From NCBI GenBank assembly GCA_002435545.1, contig DJNB01000235.1, forward strand, positions 1-6,092: DNA of 6,092 nt, in the 5' to 3' direction. Made by a program: the position numbers and the translations under genes. The notes beneath the pieces are model-generated. The model was not told where the DNA came from and searched no databases. It saw nothing but the letters and a program-made list of their open reading frames with translations. The DNA is from Lachnoclostridium sp. UBA6475. GTDB taxonomy: Bacteria; Bacillota; Clostridia; Lachnospirales; Lachnospiraceae. Every line of letters begins with the position of its first letter. Position 1 is the stretch's first letter. This document shows positions 1 to 5,948 of the stretch, piece by piece.

Positions 1-496
1 GGATCGCATCGTTGGCGCGGTAGCCCACATCTCCGGCTGCTGCCTCAGCCGCCATCTGTTCTCCCTGCGTCAGCATCGTATCTACGGCCTCTTCAAAATC
101 CACTTTATCTTTCAATTCAAGGATCAGTTTGCTTGCCGTCTTTGCTCCGATTCCCGGCGCCTTAGAGATACTCTTGGCATCGTCCGATAAAATAGCAAAC
201 CGAAGAGCATCGGTATCCATAATGGATAAAATCCCCAATGCGCCTTTCGGGCCGATCCCGTTTACCGTGATGAGAAGCTGGAACATCTCCCTCTCATCTT
301 TTGTCGTAAAACCGTATAACTGCATCGCATCTTCGCGTACGTGCATATACGTATATACCTTCACTTCATTTCCAATTCTTGGAAGTTTCTGAATCACCGA
401 TGCCGGAACGAGAATTTCATATCCAATCCCCCGGTTTTCCACAACAATCTGCTGTTCTGCCACCGTATCCAGTTGTCCTTTGATAAAATGTATCAC
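1..496 (-). CDS. ruvA: Holliday junction branch migration complex subunit RuvA (C-terminus cut off by the window edge)
   Basis: RuvA binds the four-way DNA junction as a tetramer and loads the RuvB helicase for branch migration in recombinational repair. The 165 residues present cover the OB-fold domain I (about 1-63) and domain II with two helix-hairpin-helix motifs: NGIGPKGA at 79-86 and APGIGAKTASKL at 113-124. Residues E55 and D56 coincide with the acidic pin of E. coli RuvA. An Ala/Glu/Gly-rich linker (about 140-156) leads into YRANDAI, where the RuvB-binding domain III begins. About 35-40 residues are missing beyond base 1, since RuvA is usually about 200 residues. The start is GTG at 494-496, giving the typical N-terminus MIHFIKG, six bases after an AGGAGGAG ribosome binding site. 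It lies 12 nt downstream of cls with no terminator between, so the two are probably cotranscribed; ruvB would be expected just outside the window. Confidence 0.96.
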   Translation of the reverse strand, partial: MIHFIKGQLDTVAEQQIVVENRGIGYEILVPASVIQKLPRIGNEVKVYTYMHVREDAMQLYGFTTKDEREMFQLLITVNGIGPKGALGILSIMDTDALRFAILSDDAKSISKAPGIGAKTASKLILELKDKVDFEEAVDTMLTQGEQMAAEAAAGDVGYRANDAI

Positions 497-502
497 TTCG
501 TT

Positions 503-510
503 CTCCTCCT
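503..510 (-). promoter_or_regulatory. Ribosome binding site of ruvA, fixing a GTG start
   Basis: The minus strand reads AGGAGGAG here, an almost full match to the anti-Shine-Dalgarno sequence, six bases before GTG at 494-496. No in-frame ATG lies nearby, and the site gives the RuvA N-terminus expected for the family. It overlaps the last bases of the cls stop codon (TAG at 509-511), so translation of ruvA may be coupled to termination of cls. Confidence 0.85.
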
Positions 511-2086
511 ATACCAGCGTCGAAAATACTTTCAAAAAGTGCTGCATCATCTGTCGTTTCATCGGGCGGTTTTTCCACTCTTCATACGTGATCTCGCGGC
601 TTACCTGAAACGTTTCATCAAAATCTTTCCGCACTTTCTGCAAAAATTCTTCGTTGTAGATCCAGATTCCATTTTCATAATGAAGATAGAAACTGCGGTA
701 GTCCATATTGATCGTACCTACCACCGCACAATGCTCTGCCAGCACGACTTTCGAATGCACAAATCCCGGAGTATACTCGTAGATCCGGATGCCGCATTTC
801 AAAAGTTCTCCGTAATAATATTCCGTCATCCATTTTACATGTTTTTTATCCGGAATATTTGGCGTGATAATACGCACATCCACGCCGCGCCGCTTTGCCT
901 CCACAAGACTTCTCGACAGTGTTTCCTCTAAGATCAGGTACGGCGTCATAATATACAGCGTCTTCCCCGCATAATTGATCATCTGCTTATACACGGAACC
1001 GACAAAACTTGTCTCACCCAACGCCGGACCGTCCCGCAGTACATGGCAGTACACGTCATTTTCCGGAAACTTCTTCGTCGGGCGGTAAATCTCCGGATCG
1101 ATCTTTTTCTCTGAAGAACTGACAACCCACATCTCCAGAAATGTCACGGTAAGTCCCCAGACAGCATCGCCTTCGACACGGATCCCGGCATCCTTCCATA
1201 CACCAAACCGCTCGATCAGATTGGCATATTCATCTGCCAGATTAAACCCGCCGGTATAACCGATATTTCCGTCAATCACGACGATCTTCTGATGATCGCG
1301 GAAGTTCATATACAGCTTACTGGCATACTTATGTATCGGATTAAAGACCTCTACTTCAAATCCTTCTTTTCGCAGATTGGCAGCAAAATCCTTTCCGGTG
1401 CGGAATAGTGCTCCAAAGTCATCGTATAAAAATTTAACTTTCACGCCCTCATGGATCTTGCGGAGTAAAATTTCATGGATCTGATCCCAGATTGCCCCTT
1501 CTGCCACGATAAAAAATTCAATAAAAATAAAATGTTCCGCCTGTTCCAGATCTTCAAAGAGATCCTCAAACGCATCTTCGCCAAACGGATAATATCTTGC
1601 CTCATTGTTTTTAAACAGCGGACTTCCCATCGCCGTCATATATTTGGACATACGGGAAGAAACCGGATGTTCCACGGAAAATTTTTCCGATACTTCCGGA
1701 TCCTGTACAAGCCGGTCATCCGTCGCTTTCATCTGCTCCGCGATCGCCTTGTTTAACTTATTCTTTTTTCCTACCTTTCCCCACAGATTAAACATGATCA
1801 ATCCGGAAATTGGGAAAATCAGGATCACACACATCCAGGAAAACTTGTACGCATCGTTATGCTTATCGTTTGTCAGCACGAGGATCGCAATCAGCGCACA
1901 GACCTCCAGCAGCAGATAAAACGAGGTCGCATATCCCCTCAATATAAATGGAATGATGATAATGATCGCAAATTGAAAAACTAACAGTGCTCCTACGATA
2001 CATGCCCGCAAAAAACCACTGAAACTGCTCTGCATCCTGCCCTTTAACTTTTTTAAACGCTTTTTCGGATTATTTTGCCTATCCAT
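509..2086 (-). CDS. cls: Cardiolipin synthase, phospholipase D superfamily membrane protein
   Basis: A 525-residue membrane enzyme expected to condense two phosphatidylglycerol molecules into cardiolipin and glycerol. A basic N-terminus (1-27) is followed by three hydrophobic segments, about 28-50, 53-72 and 84-102, then a cytoplasmic catalytic region with two HKD motifs. Motif 1 is H265-x-K267-x4-D272 with GGFN at 279-282. Motif 2 is H444-x-K446 with GTIN at 457-460, but the usual Asp is Glu451. The stretch GTINMDYRS and the two-motif layout fit Cls better than other phospholipase D proteins. The length is close to the usual 480-520. The ATG at 2084-2086 is chosen because AAAGGGAG lies six bases upstream; the longer open frame to 2194 starts upstream of the promoter's -10 and -35 boxes. 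It is transcribed divergently from the exonuclease gene and followed at once by ruvA. A related phospholipase D-type transferase is the main alternative. Confidence 0.93.
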   Translation of the reverse strand: MDRQNNPKKRLKKLKGRMQSSFSGFLRACIVGALLVFQFAIIIIIPFILRGYATSFYLLLEVCALIAILVLTNDKHNDAYKFSWMCVILIFPISGLIMFNLWGKVGKKNKLNKAIAEQMKATDDRLVQDPEVSEKFSVEHPVSSRMSKYMTAMGSPLFKNNEARYYPFGEDAFEDLFEDLEQAEHFIFIEFFIVAEGAIWDQIHEILLRKIHEGVKVKFLYDDFGALFRTGKDFAANLRKEGFEVEVFNPIHKYASKLYMNFRDHQKIVVIDGNIGYTGGFNLADEYANLIERFGVWKDAGIRVEGDAVWGLTVTFLEMWVVSSSEKKIDPEIYRPTKKFPENDVYCHVLRDGPALGETSFVGSVYKQMINYAGKTLYIMTPYLILEETLSRSLVEAKRRGVDVRIITPNIPDKKHVKWMTEYYYGELLKCGIRIYEYTPGFVHSKVVLAEHCAVVGTINMDYRSFYLHYENGIWIYNEEFLQKVRKDFDETFQVSREITYEEWKNRPMKRQMMQHFLKVFSTLV

Positions 2087-2092
2087 ATCGTT

Positions 2093-2100
2093 CTCCCTTT
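2093..2100 (-). promoter_or_regulatory. Ribosome binding site of cls, deciding the start codon
   Basis: The minus strand reads AAAGGGAG, six bases before the ATG at 2084-2086. It supports starting cls at MDRQNN rather than at the in-frame upstream ATGs at 2149 or 2194, neither of which has a comparable site. Its upstream edge touches a small inverted repeat (2100-2115) that could affect access of ribosomes. Confidence 0.8.
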
Positions 2101-2151
2101 TACGTTTGTTCGTAAGTTTTTCGATGTTCAAACATAGATTCTTAAACATCG
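2100..2151 (-). promoter_or_regulatory. Structured 5' leader of cls with two inverted repeats
   Basis: In the predicted untranslated leader of cls (about 68 nt) the minus strand carries CGATGTT at 2145-2151 and its exact complement AACATCG at 2122-2128, a 7-bp stem with a 16-nt loop. It then carries TTACG at 2111-2115 and CGTAA at 2100-2104, a 5-bp stem with a 6-nt loop, ending at the ribosome binding site. Neither is followed by a U tract, so these are not terminators. The first could equally be a DNA operator just downstream of the transcription start. I recognise no known riboswitch class. Confidence 0.4.
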
Positions 2152-2160
2152 TTAAATAGT

Positions 2161-2190
2161 AGTATAACACATTTTTGTCCTTTTCTACAA
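2161..2190 (-). promoter_or_regulatory. Predicted sigma-A promoter of cls (and ruvA)
   Basis: The minus strand has TTGTAG (2185-2190) as -35 and TATACT (2161-2166) as -10 with an 18-bp spacer. A TG one base before the -10 makes it an extended -10 element. Transcription would start near 2154, leaving a leader of about 68 nt before the ATG at 2086. Consensus match only. Confidence 0.6.
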
Positions 2191-2199
2191 GCATTTAAC

Positions 2200-2228
2200 T
2201 TGAAAAGTTGTTTCTTCTACGTTATACT
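2200..2228 (+). promoter_or_regulatory. Predicted sigma-A promoter of the exonuclease gene
   Basis: TTGAAA (2200-2205) and TATACT (2223-2228) are separated by the ideal 17 bp. The start would be near 2235, giving a leader of about 36 nt. The -35 box lies inside a short inverted repeat, AACTT-gaa-AAGTT (2197-2209), and is only 9 bp from the -35 box of the divergent cls promoter. A 5-bp repeat TTTGA/TCAAA (2236-2240 and 2248-2252) would fold near the 5' end of the transcript, just before the ribosome binding site AAGGAG at 2256-2261. Confidence 0.65.
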
Positions 2229-2270
2229 GTATTTGTTTGAAAAAAAATCAAATGGAAGGAGTGGAACACA

Positions 2271-3389
2271 ATGCAGAAAATCGACGAAACAATGTGCATA
2301 ACGCCGGGAGATGATTGGAGCCGGGCATGGAAAGCCATTTCCCTGTATACCGGTGCCGCTCTGACCGATCTCGTGATCTTCGACATCGAAACCACGGGAC
2401 TTTCTGCCAATGTGTCCTCTCTTTACCTGATCGGTGCCCTTTGGTACGATGGACAGGACAGGGAAATGAAAATGTGCCAGTGGTTTGCCGATGATTACAT
2501 CAGCGAATGTGCGATACTGGAGGCCTTTTCCTCTTTTGTATCCGGCTTTTCCACGATCGTTCACTACAACGGTTCCGGATTTGATATCCCATATATTGAG
2601 AAAAAATATCGGTTTCATCATCTGGAGAATCCGTTTGCCGCGATCCGGTCTTTTGACATTTACCGGGAGGTTCGGAAAGAAAAAGCTCTGTTTGACAGTT
2701 CTTCGCTCAAATTATCGGTGGTCGAAAAACTTGTCGGCTTTTTACGGGCTGACAATTACAGTGGCAAAGAGTGTATCCAGATTTATTCGGAATTTATGCA
2801 GCAGAAAATATTCCGCAGTCCGCAGGCAGACAAAGAAAAAGAGAAACTACTCCTCCACAATGCCGATGATCTGCGTGGAACACTGCTCAGTTCCCTGCTG
2901 CTCTATTATAAACTGCCGCTACACTTCGCTGACAAAAATTGGAAATCAGATGCGTTTTGCATTACTTGCCGGACTCAGGAAAATGTTCCGTTCCCCTGCG
3001 GACGGGAAACCGATGATTTTATTTTATCTTTTGAAGAAAACAGCGCTTGTATCACTCTTTCCTGTACGGAGGGGTGTTATTGTCATTTTTATGAAAATTA
3101 CAAAGATTATTTTTATCTCCCGGAAGAAGATACTGCGATTCATAAAAGCGTCGGGATTTTTGTGGAAAAAGAATTCCGTGAACCGGCGAAGGCTTCGAAC
3201 TGCTACTTAAAAAAAGCCGGAAAATTTGTACGTTTTCCAGCTTCTTCCAGTGATTATCTGACACAGCACGGTCTGACATTGTTCCGCGAAAGTTACCGCA
3301 CCAAACCGGTCTTTGTCCTGAAGGACGAAATAGAAAAACAGGACTCCCTCTTTTGGGAAGAAGTCCTGCCGTATATTACATCTGTTTAA
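2271..3389 (+). CDS. YprB-type ribonuclease H-like (DEDDh) 3'-5' exonuclease domain protein
   Basis: A 372-residue cytoplasmic protein with no signal peptide or membrane segment. Residues about 33-212 form a DEDD-type exonuclease fold of the YprB / RNase_H_2 kind. Motif I is FDIETTG with D38 and E40. Motif II is HYNGSGFDIPYI with N100 and D105. SFDIY at 127-131 follows. Motif III is H196-x3-D200, the DEDDh form. The metal-binding acidic residues and the histidine are all present, so it should be a two-metal-ion nuclease on DNA or RNA; its substrate is unknown. Residues 213-372 are a separate C-terminal region rich in cysteine (C230, C233, C243, C260, C265, C269, C271) and containing LPEEDTAIHKSVG at 283-295. 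I recall similar C-termini in Lachnospiraceae homologues but know no function for them. The ATG at 2271 follows AAGGAG by 9 bases. The gene stands alone: divergent from cls and overlapping the end of purE by 14 bp. Confidence 0.88.
   Translation: MQKIDETMCITPGDDWSRAWKAISLYTGAALTDLVIFDIETTGLSANVSSLYLIGALWYDGQDREMKMCQWFADDYISECAILEAFSSFVSGFSTIVHYNGSGFDIPYIEKKYRFHHLENPFAAIRSFDIYREVRKEKALFDSSSLKLSVVEKLVGFLRADNYSGKECIQIYSEFMQQKIFRSPQADKEKEKLLLHNADDLRGTLLSSLLLYYKLPLHFADKNWKSDAFCITCRTQENVPFPCGRETDDFILSFEENSACITLSCTEGCYCHFYENYKDYFYLPEEDTAIHKSVGIFVEKEFREPAKASNCYLKKAGKFVRFPASSSDYLTQHGLTLFRESYRTKPVFVLKDEIEKQDSLFWEEVLPYITSV
3334..3368 (-). terminator. Intrinsic terminator of purE, inside the 3' coding end of the convergent exonuclease gene
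   Basis: On the minus strand, seven bases after the purE stop codon, CAGGACT (3362-3368) pairs with AGTCCTG (3339-3345). Three further G-C pairs (CCC with GGG) lie above a 4-nt bulge and close a 6-nt AAAAGA loop. The stem is followed directly by TTTTTC (3338 down to 3333). GC-rich stem plus U tract is the standard factor-independent form. On the plus strand the same bases code for about residues 355-366 of the exonuclease and lack a U tract at the right place, so the signal works for purE only. Confidence 0.8.
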
Positions 3390-3888
3390 TGTATTCTGCA
3401 TAACCGAGTTTATCTAGTTTTTCGGCTTTTGCAGTCACACCGTCTTTCATTTCTACTTTGTATTCTTTCAATTTCTTACGCAGTTCCCTATCCGATACCG
3501 AAAGAATTTTGGCAGCAAGGATACCTGCATTGGCTGCGCCGTCGATTGCCACGGTAGCAACCGGGATTCCGGATGGCATCTGTACGATGGAGTACAAACT
3601 GTCTACGCCGCCAACCGATTTTGTATGGATTGGAATACCAATTACCGGCAGATCAAACAAGGCGGCACACATTCCCGGAAGATGCGCTGCTCCACCTGCT
3701 CCGGCAATGATCACTTCGATGCCCCGCTCTTCTGCCTTTGTCGCATAATCGACAAACACATCCGGCATTCTGTGTGCGGAGATGATCGTCATCTCATATT
3801 CAATTCCGAATTTTTCAAGCATCTGCGCTGCCTTCTGCATGATCGGCAGATCTGAGTCGCTTCCCATCAAAATTCCAACTTTTACCAT
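3376..3888 (-). CDS. purE: 5-(carboxyamino)imidazole ribonucleotide mutase, class I PurE
   Basis: PurE moves the carboxyl group of N5-CAIR to C4, giving CAIR, in de novo purine synthesis. The 170 residues form the whole single-domain protein, which is an octamer in known homologues. Diagnostic motifs are GSDSDLP at 9-15, SAHRMP at 37-42 with the catalytic-site H39, AGGAAHLPG at 64-72 with H69, and DSLYSIVQMPSGIPVATVAI at 96-115. These fit bacterial class I enzymes, which normally work with the PurK carboxylase; no purK or other pur gene is in the window. The ATG at 3886-3888 follows AAGGAGG (3897-3903) by 8 bases. The gene lies 32 nt behind the aminopeptidase on the same strand, so the two are probably one operon ending at the terminator at 3334-3368. 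Its last 14 bases overlap the end of the convergent exonuclease gene. I see no PurR box or purine riboswitch directly before it. Confidence 0.97.
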   Translation of the reverse strand: MVKVGILMGSDSDLPIMQKAAQMLEKFGIEYEMTIISAHRMPDVFVDYATKAEERGIEVIIAGAGGAAHLPGMCAALFDLPVIGIPIHTKSVGGVDSLYSIVQMPSGIPVATVAIDGAANAGILAAKILSVSDRELRKKLKEYKVEMKDGVTAKAEKLDKLGYAEYIKQM

Positions 3889-3920
3889 TTTCTTATCCTC
3901 CTTTATTTGTCATCTTGCAT

Positions 3921-5915
3921 TCAGGATTCCTTACATAGTTCATTCAATGCCTGTGTTCCCTCTAACACAAACTGCCCCTGGCGGATCAGTTTGATCTCAC
4001 TTCCATCCGGACGGATCACATCGATATCCCCAAGTTCATCATAAGGGATCGTAATGTCGGTATGGCAGTTAAAATACGCTTTTACCATATCCGTCTTGCG
4101 AAGCGCCGAGCATTCATTTTCCTTTGCCACGATTTCCTTGCCATCCGGGTTATGCAGCACAATATCTTCACTCATCGAATAACAGGTGTCACCGACGGCA
4201 AAATGCGGGCCTGTTTTTTCCGCGATCAGGATAGGAAGTTTGGCCTCAATATCAAACTTTCGTCCCATCTCGTATGCCACGGTATTGGTTCCGATCGCAA
4301 ATTCACCCATCGGAAGGGTTTCGCGGTGATACAGTACATTTTCTTTGATATATTTTTTATTTTCCTCTTCTGTCTCATAATTCGAGCAGTTGTAGGAATC
4401 GATCATGCCATCTTTAAATACCATCTCCAGATTCTCATAGCGGAGCTGGTTCAGGTAAACCTTTGTCACATGCAGCACGCCATTGGTTCCGGCAAGTTTT
4501 GGTGAAGTAAACACTTCTCCTACCGGAATATTTACATCCGCGAGACAGTTTTCAAAATTGGTTTCCTTTTCCAGATTTTCCAGTTTGTGAAGGGCGACAC
4601 GGATGTCCGTATGATTATCCCCGCGGCCGGTCACATGCACATACTTTCCCTGATCGAGCGCATCGATCAAGGCCTGCTGGATCTTTCGGAACTGATCCAT
4701 ATCCAGCGTATTTACACGGATCGTCTCGGAAAATATCGTCTCAAACTGCGGCCCGATCTCCGGGATCGGAAATGCAATGATCGTAAAACTCCGCTCATCC
4801 GGCTTGATATTACGGTTTTGGAGCAATGCCGCGTCGGTGCGGTACTGCACGGACAACTTCTGCTGGTCTTCCTTGTAAGCCGGTGCTTCTTTTTTGGTCT
4901 GCGGCACAAATAATTTTTCTCCAAACACTTCCATTACCGCAGGCCCGGCAAAACCGGCCGCCTGACCGCGGTATTTTTCAAATGCTTTCTCCAGATGAGC
5001 CAGCCGGTCTTTGACGATCGCGTTATTCAGATATAACGCATCATCGTAACGGTGGTCATACTCATACTGTTTGTTTGCCGAAGTCGTAGATACCCCCACA
5101 TTTGCCGTATTTCCATTCCGGTATATAACCGGCTCCAATCCCATGTCAGCAAACCGGCGGATGGCTTCACGGATGATCCGTTCAAATCCGATGTGATACC
5201 GGATATTAACTGTCTTTTTCGCACTGAGGTCAATGCCTGCCACTTCAAAACCTTTCCGGTAGCCTTCGGTATACGTACGTGCCACCAGTTCAATTGTCTC
5301 CTGCGGCAGTGACTGTAAAAATCTGGAAGTTTTTATCTCGTTTTCCGTAATATAAGCACCATATTCATACAGATATTCCGGTGTCGACAGATCACTTTCC
5401 ATCACCAGTTTCACAAGGCGGTCCCTGGATTCGTCCACCAGTTCCGCCACTCGTTTCTCTTCAAAATATTCATTATAATCATGAACATAATAATACATCG
5501 TTTCTTTGAGCCACCGTTCATGGTCTTCTTCTGTCGTCAAAATCGTATAGACCTGCAGGAACAGTTCCATCTTCAAAAGGAGCGCCTCTTCGTCGTCATC
5601 AAAAACATCCTCAATGGCTCCCCGGAAATGACTTGCAAAATAACATAAAGAATCCCCCGCCACGCCAAACTGTTCTCTGGCGTACGTAGGATTGGTAAAA
5701 TCCGTATCGTAATTTTCCGGGAAAAGATCGCGGTACATCGCGGTATTCTCTTCCTTTTTTTCTTCGTAAGAGCGTGTCTTTCCACTTTTTCTCTTCTCAT
5801 AAATTTCAAAAATAAGCATAAAAAAGCGGGCAATCTTTTGACAATATTTGGATTCTTCTTTGTTGTCCGCGATATCGCAGATTCGCTCTCTTGCTAATTC
5901 ATATCTTTCTTCCAT
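3921..5915 (-). CDS. M29-family metallo-aminopeptidase with a long N-terminal region
   Basis: A 664-residue, probably cytoplasmic exopeptidase expected to remove N-terminal amino acids from peptides with a two-metal centre. The C-terminal half carries the M29 (AmpS/AmpT-like) signature in order: VNIPVGEVFTSP with E467, TNG at 477-479, MGEFAIGTN with E538, EKTGPHFAVGDTCY with H571 and Y579, and NCHTDI with H618 and D620. These match the metal ligands and active-site tyrosine of the family, so it should be active. Usual M29 proteins have about 400-420 residues. Here roughly 230 extra residues precede the part I can align: charged and mostly helical in appearance, with no signal peptide. I do not recognise that region as a named domain. 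The ATG at 5913-5915 is chosen because AGGGAGA precedes it by 5 bases; a start 14 codons upstream would fall in the 3' end of rnpB. It is followed by purE after 32 nt. Specificity cannot be read from the sequence. Confidence 0.88.
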   Translation of the reverse strand: MEERYELARERICDIADNKEESKYCQKIARFFMLIFEIYEKRKSGKTRSYEEKKEENTAMYRDLFPENYDTDFTNPTYAREQFGVAGDSLCYFASHFRGAIEDVFDDDEEALLLKMELFLQVYTILTTEEDHERWLKETMYYYVHDYNEYFEEKRVAELVDESRDRLVKLVMESDLSTPEYLYEYGAYITENEIKTSRFLQSLPQETIELVARTYTEGYRKGFEVAGIDLSAKKTVNIRYHIGFERIIREAIRRFADMGLEPVIYRNGNTANVGVSTTSANKQYEYDHRYDDALYLNNAIVKDRLAHLEKAFEKYRGQAAGFAGPAVMEVFGEKLFVPQTKKEAPAYKEDQQKLSVQYRTDAALLQNRNIKPDERSFTIIAFPIPEIGPQFETIFSETIRVNTLDMDQFRKIQQALIDALDQGKYVHVTGRGDNHTDIRVALHKLENLEKETNFENCLADVNIPVGEVFTSPKLAGTNGVLHVTKVYLNQLRYENLEMVFKDGMIDSYNCSNYETEEENKKYIKENVLYHRETLPMGEFAIGTNTVAYEMGRKFDIEAKLPILIAEKTGPHFAVGDTCYSMSEDIVLHNPDGKEIVAKENECSALRKTDMVKAYFNCHTDITIPYDELGDIDVIRPDGSEIKLIRQGQFVLEGTQALNELCKES

Positions 5916-5920
5916 CGATA

Positions 5921-5927
5921 TCTCCCT
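5921..5927 (-). promoter_or_regulatory. Ribosome binding site of the aminopeptidase, deciding its start
   Basis: The minus strand reads AGGGAGA five bases before the ATG at 5913-5915. It favours the 664-residue product over the in-frame ATG at 5955-5957, which has no such site and would place coding sequence in the 3' arm of the RNase P RNA. Confidence 0.75.
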
Positions 5928-5948
5928 GTCAAATATTATGATAGAAAT

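Noticed and set aside
341..931. A 196-codon open frame on the plus strand, opposite the cls 3' half
   Set aside because: It is antisense to a clear two-motif phospholipase D protein, has no ribosome binding site, and its product (His/Phe-rich with no known motif) looks like a shadow of that gene.
2087..2194. In-frame N-terminal extension of Cls from the ATG at 2194 or 2149
   Set aside because: The first start lies upstream of the predicted -10 and -35 boxes and the second only a few bases after the transcription start; neither has a Shine-Dalgarno sequence, while the ATG at 2086 does.
2485..3210. A 241-codon open frame on the plus strand inside the exonuclease gene
   Set aside because: It overlaps the DEDDh motifs in another frame, lacks a ribosome binding site and has the Arg/Lys/Cys-rich composition of an out-of-frame translation.
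3404..3429. CCGA...TCGG followed by CTTTT on the plus strand, as a terminator for the exonuclease gene
   Set aside because: The stem is only 4 bp with a loop of 14 nt and the U run is short and interrupted; too weak to call.
5927..5932. A perfect TTGACA on the minus strand before the aminopeptidase
   Set aside because: Any -10 box at 16-18 bp would fall inside the coding sequence and none is seen there; the bases overlap the ribosome binding site.
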